Shown here: in pieces, positions 8,494-15,819 of the stretch
How the letters are laid out: the number at the start of each line of letters is the position of its first letter
Numbering within the stretch: position 1 is the first letter of the stretch
Notes under the pieces: generated by a model
The model's input: only the letters and a program-made list of their open reading frames with translations
Told to the model about the DNA's origin: nothing
The model's database searches: none
Position numbers and translations under genes: made by a program
Source: Ralstonia pickettii DTP0602
GTDB lineage: Bacteria > Pseudomonadota > Gammaproteobacteria > Burkholderiales > Burkholderiaceae
DNA: 64,000 bases
Assembly: GCA_000471925.1 (NCBI GenBank)
Contig: CP006668.1
Span: 744,001 to 808,000 of the forward strand
Direction of reading: 5' to 3'

Positions 8494-9588
8494 TCAGAAA
8501 ATGTGCTTGATGCCGACCATCGAGCCCCACTGGTTCTCGCCCGGACGCGGGTTCGAACCGGGCGAGCCGCCGCTGACCGACATCGCCAGCTGGCCGCCGT
8601 TGTTGATAAAGCCGGCGGTCGCATACACCGAGGTGCGCTTGCTGAAGCTGTACATCGCGCGCAGCGTATACAGCATGGCCTGGTTGTCGCTGCCGTGGTA
8701 GTTCAGGAAGTAGACCTGGCCGGCAAGGTTGACCGCGGGCGTGATGTCGTAGGACACGCCGGCGTAGTACAGGTCGCTGATCGGCGTGGGGCTGCCTTCG
8801 TTGTCGCGGCGGATCCAGCCGGCGCCGAGCTTGGTGCGCTTCAGCAGCATGTAGCCGCCCACCGAGAGGCGGTCGTCGGTCAGGCTGCTGTTGGTCAGGC
8901 CGCCGAACGCGCCAGGGCCGCCGCGCTGCGAGTCGTATGCCGCGGTCACGCCCCAGGTCTTGTTGTCATAGCCGATCATGGCCGACCACTCGCGGCACGC
9001 CTTCTTGTCGGCGGCGTTCTCGCCGGCGCAGTTCGTGCCGGAGGGGCTCGGGCCGGCGTTGACCGCATCGCGCCCGAAGCTGTAGGTGGCGCCGAGCACG
9101 AAGCCACTGAAGTTGGCCTTGTACGAGATCGCATTGTCGGCGCGCGTATTGGGCAGGTAGCTGTCGAGCGAGCCCGAGCCGTACACGTTGGGGCCGAGAA
9201 TATCGCTGTCCAGGAGAGCCCAGAACAGCATCGTGTACTGGCGGCCGAACGAAAGTTGCCCATATTGGCTGGTCAGCCCGACCAGCGCCTGGCGCCCGAA
9301 CAGGCGGCCGCCCTGGTTGGAGGTGCCCGAGTCCGGCGAGAAGCCCGACTCCAGCACGAAGATGCTCTTCAGTCCGCCGCCCAGGTCCTCGGTACCGCGG
9401 ATGCCCCAGCGCGAGGGCACGGTGGCGGTCAGGTTGGGCATGCGCACCAGTCCGTCGCCGTTGGCGCCGACATTGCTCACGTACTCGACACCCGTATCGA
9501 TGACCCCGTACAGGGTGACCGAGGACTGCGCCGAGGCCAGCAGGGGGAAAGCCGCGGCCAGGCCCGCGGCGATTCGTGCAAGTTTCAT
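8494..9588 (-). CDS. Gram-negative trimeric porin (OmpC-like, Porin_4)
   Basis: 364 residues: a signal peptide (MKLARIAAGLAAAFPLLASA), then the betaproteobacterial porin opening SSVTLYGVIDTGVEY, and the terminal strand ending in phenylalanine (GIKHIF) that is needed for outer-membrane assembly. The internal pattern RWGIRGTEDLGGGLK is typical of this family. It forms a general diffusion pore and, with the Bug receptor downstream, probably serves uptake of the cluster's substrate. An operator-like element 230-270 bases upstream resembles those of the catabolic operons. Confidence 0.95.
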   Translation of the reverse strand: MKLARIAAGLAAAFPLLASAQSSVTLYGVIDTGVEYVSNVGANGDGLVRMPNLTATVPSRWGIRGTEDLGGGLKSIFVLESGFSPDSGTSNQGGRLFGRQALVGLTSQYGQLSFGRQYTMLFWALLDSDILGPNVYGSGSLDSYLPNTRADNAISYKANFSGFVLGATYSFGRDAVNAGPSPSGTNCAGENAADKKACREWSAMIGYDNKTWGVTAAYDSQRGGPGAFGGLTNSSLTDDRLSVGGYMLLKRTKLGAGWIRRDNEGSPTPISDLYYAGVSYDITPAVNLAGQVYFLNYHGSDNQAMLYTLRAMYSFSKRTSVYATAGFINNGGQLAMSVSGGSPGSNPRPGENQWGSMVGIKHIF

Positions 9589-10195
9589 CTACCAGTTTCC
9601 TTCCAGTTTTCCGTCTTGTAATCGTCTTGTGGTCCGGGCCGCTTCGATGGCGGCCGCGCTTCAGGGCAGGCTTGTGGTGGGCAGGTTCTTCTCCTCGTTA
9701 TGGGTCTGCGCGGGCAGGCGGGCCAGGGCGATGCAGTCAGGGCAGCCATGTCCCGTTGGCGGGGCTTTGATGCAGCGGCCCATGGGAACCGGTGAAAAAT
9801 GCTGCTTCAGCCTCTTGTATGTTTTATATATGGAACGTCAAACAACCTAAGAAACGTTGATGAAAATATAGCCGCGACTTTCCTTAAACTGTGAGGAGGG
9901 TTATCCCTAGTGCGGTCGCGCGACGACGGCATTGGCCGGCTGGTTCTGCACCCGGCGAGTGCGACGGGTGAGCACTGGCAGTGCAGGGAGCGGCATGCGT
10001 GGCCGCGTCCGCCGCTTGGCCGGGTCAGCTTGAAATCCGCATTAACAAAGGCATTGCGCCGGATGACAGGGTCCGGCGCTGCGAGGCGCGCGCGAACCGG
10101 CACATGCACCATGCCGAAGCAGTCCATGACAGAGGATTTCGACACTATCGTTAACCCTGATCCCACTTCGCCAGGCCGACGCCTATGCTTCAAAG
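9589..10195. other. Divergent intergenic region, porin / alpha-beta hydrolase
   Basis: About 600 bases without a credible gene. Its left half carries the porin promoter candidate (TATATT -10 on the minus strand at 9865-9870) and the operator at 9821-9855. Two small overlapping ORFs between 9807 and 10227 have no recognisable family, no good ribosome site and arginine-rich, shadow-like composition. Confidence 0.6.
9821..9855 (-). promoter_or_regulatory. IclR-type tandem operator before the porin operon (imperfect)
   Basis: Read on the minus strand: GTTTCTTAGGTTGTT (9855-9841), a 4-base gap, then GTTCCATATATAAAAC (9836-9821). The 16-mer is nearly the same as those at 10215, 11270 and 28504. 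The 15-mer keeps the GTT start but lacks the AAC end. The element begins about 9 bases after a TATATT -10, as in the other copies. The porin start is about 230 bases further on, a long leader that lowers confidence. Confidence 0.5.
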
Positions 10196-10230
10196 GTTTT
10201 ATTTGCAAACCTAGGTTTTATATATGAAAC
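10196..10230 (+). promoter_or_regulatory. IclR-type tandem operator, overlaps hydrolase start codon
   Basis: GTTTTATTTGCAAAC (10196-10210), a 4-base gap, and GTTTTATATATGAAAC (10215-10230). Offset between the two sites is 19 bases, identical to the copies at 11251 and 28485. A TATGCT -10 candidate lies just upstream (10184-10189). The second site contains the ATG of the hydrolase (10224). Confidence 0.65.
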
Positions 10231-11114
10231 AAAGACAGCCCCACATCCCGGCACAACCGGACCGGCAGTTGCTGGAAGCCCTTGACAGCGGGTTTGCGGA
10301 GCGGGTCGCGCAGGTCGGACCCGACGGCGCGCAGGTGGCTTACCGCAGCGGCGGCACCAGCGGCCCGGTGATCGTGCTGCTGCACGGCATCAGTTCCGGC
10401 GCTGCCTCGTGGCTGCCGTGCGCCAGCCTGCTGACCGCGCAGGCGCGGGTGATCGCCTGGGACGCGCCGGGTTACGGCAACTCGACGCCACTGGCGCAGC
10501 CGCGGCCGCTGGCGGCCGACTATGCGATGCGGCTCGACGGGCTGCTGCAGGCGCTCGGCGTGCAGCCCGCGCTGATCGTCGGGCACTCGCTCGGCGCGCT
10601 GATGGCGGCGGCCTATGTCGCCAATGCGCGCAACCTGCCGGCGCGACTGCTGTTGCTCAGCGTGGCGCAGGGCTACGGCGGCCCGGGCAAGGAAGCGCAG
10701 GCAAAGGAGGTGGCGCGCCAGCGGCTGGAAGCGCTCGAATCCCTCGGCGTCGAGGGCCTGGCGCAGCGCGGCCCGGCCCGCCTGCTGAGCGAGGAGGCCG
10801 ACCCCGGCGCCCAGGCCTGGGTGCGCTGGAACATGCAGCGGCTGAACCCGGACGGCTACCGGCAGGCGGTCGCCATGCTGTGCGGCGACGATATCGACGC
10901 CTACCTGGCGCGCCGCCCGGCAGCGCCGCCGACGCAGATCGCCTGCGGCAGCCGCGACGTGGTCACCACGCCGCCTGCATGCGGCACGCTCGCCGAACGC
11001 TTCGGGCTGCCGTTCTCGCTGATCCCGGATGCCGGCCACGCCTGCTATATCGATCAGGCGGCCGCCACCGCCCGCCTGATCCGGGCCGCGTTGCCTGCCG
11101 ACCAGGCCTCTTAA
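10224..11114 (+). CDS. Alpha/beta hydrolase
   Basis: 296 residues. LLHG (oxyanion region, 52-55), the nucleophile elbow GHSLG with Ser122, and a late DAGH with the catalytic histidine near residue 272 give a complete fold. Such enzymes near Rieske and extradiol genes often hydrolyse ring-fission products or enol-lactones; the substrate here is inferred, not shown. The start is unusual: its ATG sits inside a regulatory site and has only a weak AGG upstream, so the transcript would have a leader of roughly 30 bases. It stands alone with its own operator, 250 bases before the Rieske operon. Confidence 0.88.
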   Translation: MKQRQPHIPAQPDRQLLEALDSGFAERVAQVGPDGAQVAYRSGGTSGPVIVLLHGISSGAASWLPCASLLTAQARVIAWDAPGYGNSTPLAQPRPLAADYAMRLDGLLQALGVQPALIVGHSLGALMAAAYVANARNLPARLLLLSVAQGYGGPGKEAQAKEVARQRLEALESLGVEGLAQRGPARLLSEEADPGAQAWVRWNMQRLNPDGYRQAVAMLCGDDIDAYLARRPAAPPTQIACGSRDVVTTPPACGTLAERFGLPFSLIPDAGHACYIDQAAATARLIRAALPADQAS

Positions 11115-11250
11115 TCCTGACCCAATAGCGGCGGTGCCCCGCATCGCCGCCATCGGCGCGCACGTTGCGCCACCCGTCCCACATCGCTGCGCATTCCGCG
11201 GGTTAACCCCAGTCAATTTTTAAGGCGACGTTGTCTATAGTCGTACCTGT

Positions 11251-11285
11251 GTTCAATATCTAAACCAGTGTTTCATTAGTAAAAC
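11251..11285 (+). promoter_or_regulatory. IclR-type tandem operator before the Rieske operon
   Basis: GTTCAATATCTAAAC (11251-11265), 4-base gap, GTTTCATTAGTAAAAC (11270-11285). A TATAGT -10 candidate is at 11236-11241. Aligned with the copy at 28485-28519, the two elements share the TGTGTTC opening, the AAC, the GTTTC and the TAAAAC end with identical spacing. The geometry places the operator at or just after the transcription start. Confidence 0.7.
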
Positions 11286-11364
11286 ATGACGGACGCAAAG
11301 CAAGGTGCATCCGGACGACGTTGGAACACGGTCCCCCAAGCTGCAAGACATGGAGCAAAGCGCA

Positions 11365-11670
11365 ATGGAAAGCCTCTCGTACAACCCGAACCTGGTGCCC
11401 TGGGAGCGTCCGGCGCCGAACAACGTCGCAGGCAAGGGCCATATCGAGCAACCCGGCAAGGTCGCCAACATCGTCTGGCAGACCCGCGCCAGCGCCGCGA
11501 CCGCCTACGAGAACGCGCTGGGCGATGCCCTGGAAGCCGCGTTCGAGGGCGGCGCGCAGAACCCGCAGGACATCGTGCGCGCCTTTAATGCCGCCGGCTT
11601 CCTCGGCGTCGACGGCCAGCCCTGGACCGAAGAGCGCTTCCTGGCCGAAATGCGCCGGCTTGGCGCTTGA
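11365..11670 (+). CDS. Small conserved helical protein of a Rieske oxygenase cluster
   Basis: About 101 residues. The N-terminal 30 residues are proline-rich and extended (YNPNLVPWERPAPNN); the rest is predicted helical and ends in a motif resembling a recombinase-type helix-turn-helix (AAGFLGVDGQPWTEERF). I recall such proteins being auto-named recombinase-like HTH proteins next to ring-hydroxylating oxygenases, but there is no recombinase catalytic domain. A role as an oxygenase accessory or small subunit, or as a regulator, is possible. ATG 11365 has GGAG 10 bases upstream; ATG 11350 and 11305 are alternatives. It is the first gene of the operon, 47 bases before the Rieske gene. Confidence 0.75.
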   Translation: MESLSYNPNLVPWERPAPNNVAGKGHIEQPGKVANIVWQTRASAATAYENALGDALEAAFEGGAQNPQDIVRAFNAAGFLGVDGQPWTEERFLAEMRRLGA

Positions 11671-11717
11671 GCCCCGGCCCGCCCGCCCTCCACGAAACGC
11701 GTCGTAGCGAGAACAAC

Positions 11718-12788
11718 ATGGAATCGAACAAGCAAGCCCGCGCCGAAGCCCGCCTGAACACCGGCCTGCGCAACTACTGGTACCCGGTCGCCGCCTCGTG
11801 GGCGGTGTCCCATGCCCCGATCGGCATCACCCGCCTGAGCCAGAACATCGTGCTGTGGCGCGATGGCGCCGGCCAGGTCCACGCGCTGGAAGACCGCTGC
11901 CCGCACCGCGGTGCGCGCCTGTCGATGGGCTGGAACCTCGGCGACCGCGTCGCCTGCTGGTACCACGGCGTCGAAGTCGGTGGCGACGGCCAGGTCAAGA
12001 GCGTGCCGGCGGTCGAGAGCTGCCCGCTGGAAGGTCGCACCTGCGTGCGCAGCTACCCGGTGCAGGAGAAGGCCGGCGCGATCTTCCTGTGGTTCGGCGA
12101 CCAGGCCCCGCAAGGCGAGGGCAGCCCCGACGAGCTGCGCCTGCCGGAAGAACTGGTCAGCGAAGAACACAGCAACTTCCTGTGTGTGGCGCACTGGGAC
12201 TGCAACTACCGCTATGCCATCGACAACGTGATGGACCCGATGCACGGCGCCTATCTGCATGCGGTGTCGCACTCGATGGCCAGCGGCGAGAAGTCCGCCG
12301 TGATGCAGATCCGCGAAACCGAGCACGGCCTGGTATTCGAGAAGACCGGCCAGCGCGGCGTCAACTTCGACTGGGTGGAATTCGGCGAGACCGGCACGCT
12401 GTGGCTGCGCCTGGCGATCCCGTACCGCGCCAAGGTCGGCCCCGGCGGCCCGTTCGGCATCGTCGGCATGGCCACGCCGGTCGATGAAGACCACTGCATG
12501 GTGTTCTTCTGGCGTACCCGCCACGTGCAGGGCTGGGAGCGCGATGTGTGGCGCTTCCTGTATCGCAACCGCCTGGAGCAGCTGCACTGGGACGTGCTGG
12601 AGCAGGACCGCGTGGTGCTGGAGATGATGGCGCCCAATGCGCGCGATCACGAGATGCTGTACCAGCACGACGCCGGCATCACGCGCGTGCGCCGGCTGCT
12701 GAAGCGCCGCGCCGACCAGGAAGTGGCCGATGAGCCGGTCGCCATGCTGAAACCCGCGCAAGCCGCCGGAGCCGCCAGCCATGCCTGA
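11718..12788 (+). CDS. Rieske-type aromatic ring-hydroxylating oxygenase, alpha subunit
   Basis: 356 residues. The Rieske [2Fe-2S] ligands are C61-P-H63 and C80-W-Y-H83. The mononuclear iron site shows N170-V-M-D173-P-M-H176 and YLH181, with an acidic residue later (LEQD) as the likely third ligand. Length and layout fit single-component (alpha-only) oxygenases of the phthalate/vanillate demethylase group rather than alpha-beta dioxygenases. It would hydroxylate or O-demethylate an aromatic acid in the cytoplasm using electrons from the PDR-type reductase encoded at 20890. It overlaps the next gene by 8 bases, so the two are translationally coupled. Confidence 0.94.
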   Translation: MESNKQARAEARLNTGLRNYWYPVAASWAVSHAPIGITRLSQNIVLWRDGAGQVHALEDRCPHRGARLSMGWNLGDRVACWYHGVEVGGDGQVKSVPAVESCPLEGRTCVRSYPVQEKAGAIFLWFGDQAPQGEGSPDELRLPEELVSEEHSNFLCVAHWDCNYRYAIDNVMDPMHGAYLHAVSHSMASGEKSAVMQIRETEHGLVFEKTGQRGVNFDWVEFGETGTLWLRLAIPYRAKVGPGGPFGIVGMATPVDEDHCMVFFWRTRHVQGWERDVWRFLYRNRLEQLHWDVLEQDRVVLEMMAPNARDHEMLYQHDAGITRVRRLLKRRADQEVADEPVAMLKPAQAAGAASHA

Positions 12789-13554
12789 GGCCCTCACGAA
12801 CAACACGCTGCTGGCCGGCCGCAAGGTGCTGGTCACCGGCGCCGCGCGCGGCCTGGGCCTGGCCTTCGTCAAGTCGCTGGCTGAAGCGGGTGCTTCGGTG
12901 GCGATGGCCGACATCCTGGCCGAGCGCCTGCAGCAGGAAGCCGATGCACTGCGCGCCCGTGGCCTGAAGGTGGTGCCGGTGCCGGTAGACCTGGCCGATC
13001 CCGCCTCGGTGCAGGCCTGTGCCGAGGCCGCGGTCAAGGCGCTGGGCGGCCTGGACGGCCTGGTCAACAACGCCGCCGTGACCGATTCCGGCGGGCGCGA
13101 CGCCAGCGCCATCGACATCGCCACCTGGGACCGCGTGATGAACGTCAACGTGCGCGGCACCTGGCTGATGACCGCCGCCTGCCTGCCGGCACTGCGCGCC
13201 AGCGGCCGCGGCGCGGTGGTCAACCTGGCGTCGGACACGCCGCTGTGGGGCGCGCCCAACCTGCTGGCCTACGTGGCAAGCAAGAGCGCCATCATCGGCA
13301 TGACCCGTTCGCTCGCCCGCGAACTGGGCCGCGACCAGATCACCGTCAATGCGGTGGCGCCCGGCCTGACGCTGGTGGAAGCGACCGAATACGTGCCCCA
13401 GCATCGCCACGACCTGTATCGCGAACAGCGCGCGATCTCGCGCGAGCAGCTGCCCGACGACGTCTGCGGCGCGGTGCTGTTCGCACTCTCCGATCTTGCC
13501 CGCTTCGTGACCGGCCAGACGCTGGCGGTCAACGGCGGCTTTGTCATGCACTGA
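12781..13554 (+). CDS. Short-chain dehydrogenase with intact active site
   Basis: 257 residues. NAD(P)-binding TGAARGLG at 19-26, D44 after the second strand (MADI), NNAA at 96-99, and catalytic S151, Y164, K168 (YVASK). It could oxidise a cis-dihydrodiol or a hydroxylated intermediate formed by the Rieske enzyme. The start ATG overlaps the Rieske stop (8 bases), so the two proteins are probably made in balance. It contrasts with the degenerate SDR at 15016 in the same operon. Confidence 0.92.
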   Translation: MPEALTNNTLLAGRKVLVTGAARGLGLAFVKSLAEAGASVAMADILAERLQQEADALRARGLKVVPVPVDLADPASVQACAEAAVKALGGLDGLVNNAAVTDSGGRDASAIDIATWDRVMNVNVRGTWLMTAACLPALRASGRGAVVNLASDTPLWGAPNLLAYVASKSAIIGMTRSLARELGRDQITVNAVAPGLTLVEATEYVPQHRHDLYREQRAISREQLPDDVCGAVLFALSDLARFVTGQTLAVNGGFVMH

Positions 13555-13586
13555 TCACCGATCCACGGAAAACACAAGGAATCCAA

Positions 13587-14123
13587 ATGAGCGATCTTTC
13601 CCAACAAGAAAACATCAAGCGTTCCTGGGACCAACCGGCCGGCGCCTCGTTCGACCAGTGGATGGAAGGCCGCGTCGCGCGCTTCGCCACGCGCAAGTAC
13701 GACTGGGACGCGCTGAAGTTCCAGGCCGACTACGACCCCAAGTACCGCCGCGCGCAGATGCGCTACCTCGGCACCGGCGGCACCGGCGTGGCCGCGGACA
13801 CCAATACCGTGCCGAGCGAGAACTTCACCTTCTCCACCATGATCATCCCGGCCGGCCATGAAGGCCCGTCGCATATCCACACCGACGTGGAAGAGGTGTT
13901 CTTCATCCTGCGCGGCAAGGTCAAGCTGATCCTGGAAAAGGACGGCGAGCGCTACGAAACCATCCTGACCGACCGCGACCTGGTTTCGGTGCCGCCGGGC
14001 GTCTACCGCGAGGAAATCAATATCGGCGAGGAAGACGCGCTGATGTGCGTGATGCTCGGCGCCAAGAAGCCGATCACGCCGACGTACCCGCCCGAGCACC
14101 CGCTGTCGAAGATCAAGCGCTGA
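13587..14123 (+). CDS. Cupin-domain protein
   Basis: 178 residues. The cupin motif 1 is seen as GPSHIHTDVEEVFFILRGKVKL (core GPSHIH...E) and motif 2 as VPPGVYREEIN. The conserved His, His and Glu suggest a bound metal. Motif 2 lacks the usual histidine (PPGVYRE instead of PPGxxHx), so catalysis is uncertain. Cupins in aromatic clusters may be dioxygenases, isomerases or sugar-acid-like binding proteins. AAGGA lies before ATG 13587. It sits between the SDR and the IclR gene in the same operon. Confidence 0.85.
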   Translation: MSDLSQQENIKRSWDQPAGASFDQWMEGRVARFATRKYDWDALKFQADYDPKYRRAQMRYLGTGGTGVAADTNTVPSENFTFSTMIIPAGHEGPSHIHTDVEEVFFILRGKVKLILEKDGERYETILTDRDLVSVPPGVYREEINIGEEDALMCVMLGAKKPITPTYPPEHPLSKIKR

Positions 14124-14155
14124 TGCCGGCATCCGCCCGTCCGCCAGCACTGACC

Positions 14156-15010
14156 ATGAGCACGAACGCAATCCCAGCCACGCAAGCCGCTGCCAACGAG
14201 ACTCCGGACAAGTACATCGTCCCGGGCCTGGAGCGCGGCCTGCGCCTGCTCGGCGAGTTCAGCAGCAAGGACCGCACCATGTCGGCCGCGGAACTGGCGC
14301 GCCGGCTCAAGGTGCCGCGCTCGACCGTGTTCCGCCTGCTGGCCACGCTGGAAATGCTGGGCTTTGTCGAGCGTGCCGACGGCGGCCGGGATTTCCGGCT
14401 CGGCATGGCTGTGCTGCGGCTCGGGTTCGAGTACCTGGCATCGCTGGAGCTGACCGAGCTGGGCCGACCCGTGCTGGAGCGGCTGCGCGACGAGATCGGC
14501 TACCCCACCAACCTGGTGGTGCGCGACGGGCGTTCGATCGTCTACGTGGCCAAGGCGGTGTCGCCGCGGCCGTTCGCGAGCTCGGTCAACGTCGGCACGC
14601 GCCTGCCGGCGCATGCCACGGTGCTGGGGCGCGTGCTGCTGGAAGACCTGTCGCTGGCGGAGTTGCGCGCGCTGTATCCGGAGACCCATCTCGAAGTCTT
14701 CTCCGACAGCACACCGCGAACGGTCGATGCGTTGCACGGCATCGTCCAGCGTGACCGCGAACGCGGCTACGTGCTGCAGGAGGGCTTCTTCGAAGCCAGC
14801 ATCTCGACCATCGCGGCGCCGGTGCGCGACCGCAGCGGCAAGGTGGTGGCGGCGCTGGGCGCGACCATCCCCGCCGCGCATATCGATCCGGAACAACTGG
14901 ACGCGATGGTGGAGCAGGTCAGGCTTACCGCGGGCGAGCTGTCGCGCCTGCTCGACTACCGGCCGTCGCTGCACAGCACCGGCAAGGTGGTGAATCTGTA
15001 TCGGGAGTGA
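14156..15010 (+). CDS. IclR-family transcriptional regulator (paralogue 1)
   Basis: About 284 residues. Winged helix at 20-75 (SAAELARRLKVPRSTVFRLL), then the IclR effector domain with RLPAHATVLGRVLLE and the ending FFEASISTIAAPVRD...ALGATIPAA. It is more than 80% identical by eye to the regulator at 34125 over the region starting DKYIVPGLERG. The two likely bind the same tandem operator. The start is uncertain: ATG 14156 matches the paralogue's start, while ATG 14123 overlaps the cupin stop (TGATG) and would be translationally coupled. Being inside the operon suggests autoregulation. Confidence 0.9.
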   Translation: MSTNAIPATQAAANETPDKYIVPGLERGLRLLGEFSSKDRTMSAAELARRLKVPRSTVFRLLATLEMLGFVERADGGRDFRLGMAVLRLGFEYLASLELTELGRPVLERLRDEIGYPTNLVVRDGRSIVYVAKAVSPRPFASSVNVGTRLPAHATVLGRVLLEDLSLAELRALYPETHLEVFSDSTPRTVDALHGIVQRDRERGYVLQEGFFEASISTIAAPVRDRSGKVVAALGATIPAAHIDPEQLDAMVEQVRLTAGELSRLLDYRPSLHSTGKVVNLYRE

Positions 15011-15015
15011 GGACA

Positions 15016-15819
15016 ATGTCCATGATTGAACTCGGCGGCAAGGTTGCCGTCGTTACCGGCGGGTCCTCCGGCATCGGGCTGGCGACCGTCGAACTGCTGC
15101 TCGAAGCGGGTGCCGCCGTCGCCATGTGCGGCCGCGACGAAGCCCGCCTGCGCAGCGCCGAAGCGCAGCTGCGCGAGAAGTTTGCCGGGTGCCGGCTCTT
15201 TGCCGCCACCTGTGACGTGCTCAAGCCTGAACAGGTCGCTGCCTTTGCCGCCGCCGTGCAGGCCACGCTGGGCAACGCCGACATGCTGGTCAACAACGCC
15301 GGCCAGGGTCGTGTCTCCACCTTCGCGAACACCGAGGACGCGGCCTGGATGGAAGAACTGCAGCTCAAGTTCTTCTCCGTGATCCACCCGACGCGCGCCT
15401 TCCTGCCGCAGCTGGAACGTTCCAGCCAGGGCGCCATCGTGTGCGTCAATTCGCTGCTGGCGCAGCAGCCGGAGCCGCACATGGTGGCGACCTCCGCTGC
15501 GCGCGCTGGTGTGCTCAACCTGGTGCGCTCGATGGCCACCGAGTTCGCGCCCAAGGGTGTCCGCGTCAACGGCATCCTGATCGGGCTGGTCGAATCGGGC
15601 CAGTGGCGCCGCCGCTTTGAAGCGCGCCCCGAAGAAGACCGCCACCTGGACTGGGCCGCGTGGACCGCGCGCCTGGCCCAGCAGAAACATATTCCCCTTG
15701 GCCGCCTGGGCCTGCCTGTCGAGGCAGCCCGCGCCATCCTGTTCCTTGCCTCGCCGTTGTCTTCGTACACCACGGGCAGCCATATCGATATCTCCGGAGG
15801 ACACTCCCGTCATGCCTAA
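15016..15819 (+). CDS. SDR-fold protein lacking the catalytic Tyr and Lys
   Basis: 267 residues. The cofactor site is normal (TGGSSGIG at 14-21, NNAG at 93-96), and S146 is present. At the place of the catalytic tyrosine (S+13) there is T159, and at the lysine (Tyr+4) there is R163 (TSAAR instead of YxxxK). The residues around it are well conserved with active SDRs, so this is not a frameshift artefact. It may be a non-oxidoreductase, a binding partner or an enzyme with altered chemistry. GAGG precedes ATG 15016. It overlaps the ThDP enzyme by 8 bases. Confidence 0.9.
   Translation: MSMIELGGKVAVVTGGSSGIGLATVELLLEAGAAVAMCGRDEARLRSAEAQLREKFAGCRLFAATCDVLKPEQVAAFAAAVQATLGNADMLVNNAGQGRVSTFANTEDAAWMEELQLKFFSVIHPTRAFLPQLERSSQGAIVCVNSLLAQQPEPHMVATSAARAGVLNLVRSMATEFAPKGVRVNGILIGLVESGQWRRRFEARPEEDRHLDWAAWTARLAQQKHIPLGRLGLPVEAARAILFLASPLSSYTTGSHIDISGGHSRHA

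Noticed and set aside
9910..10227. 105-codon ORF before the hydrolase
   Set aside because: No ribosome site or family resemblance, and it runs through the promoter and operator of the hydrolase gene.
11365..11670. Recombinase identity of the small protein
   Set aside because: No catalytic serine domain, no attachment sites or repeats nearby; only a short C-terminal resemblance.
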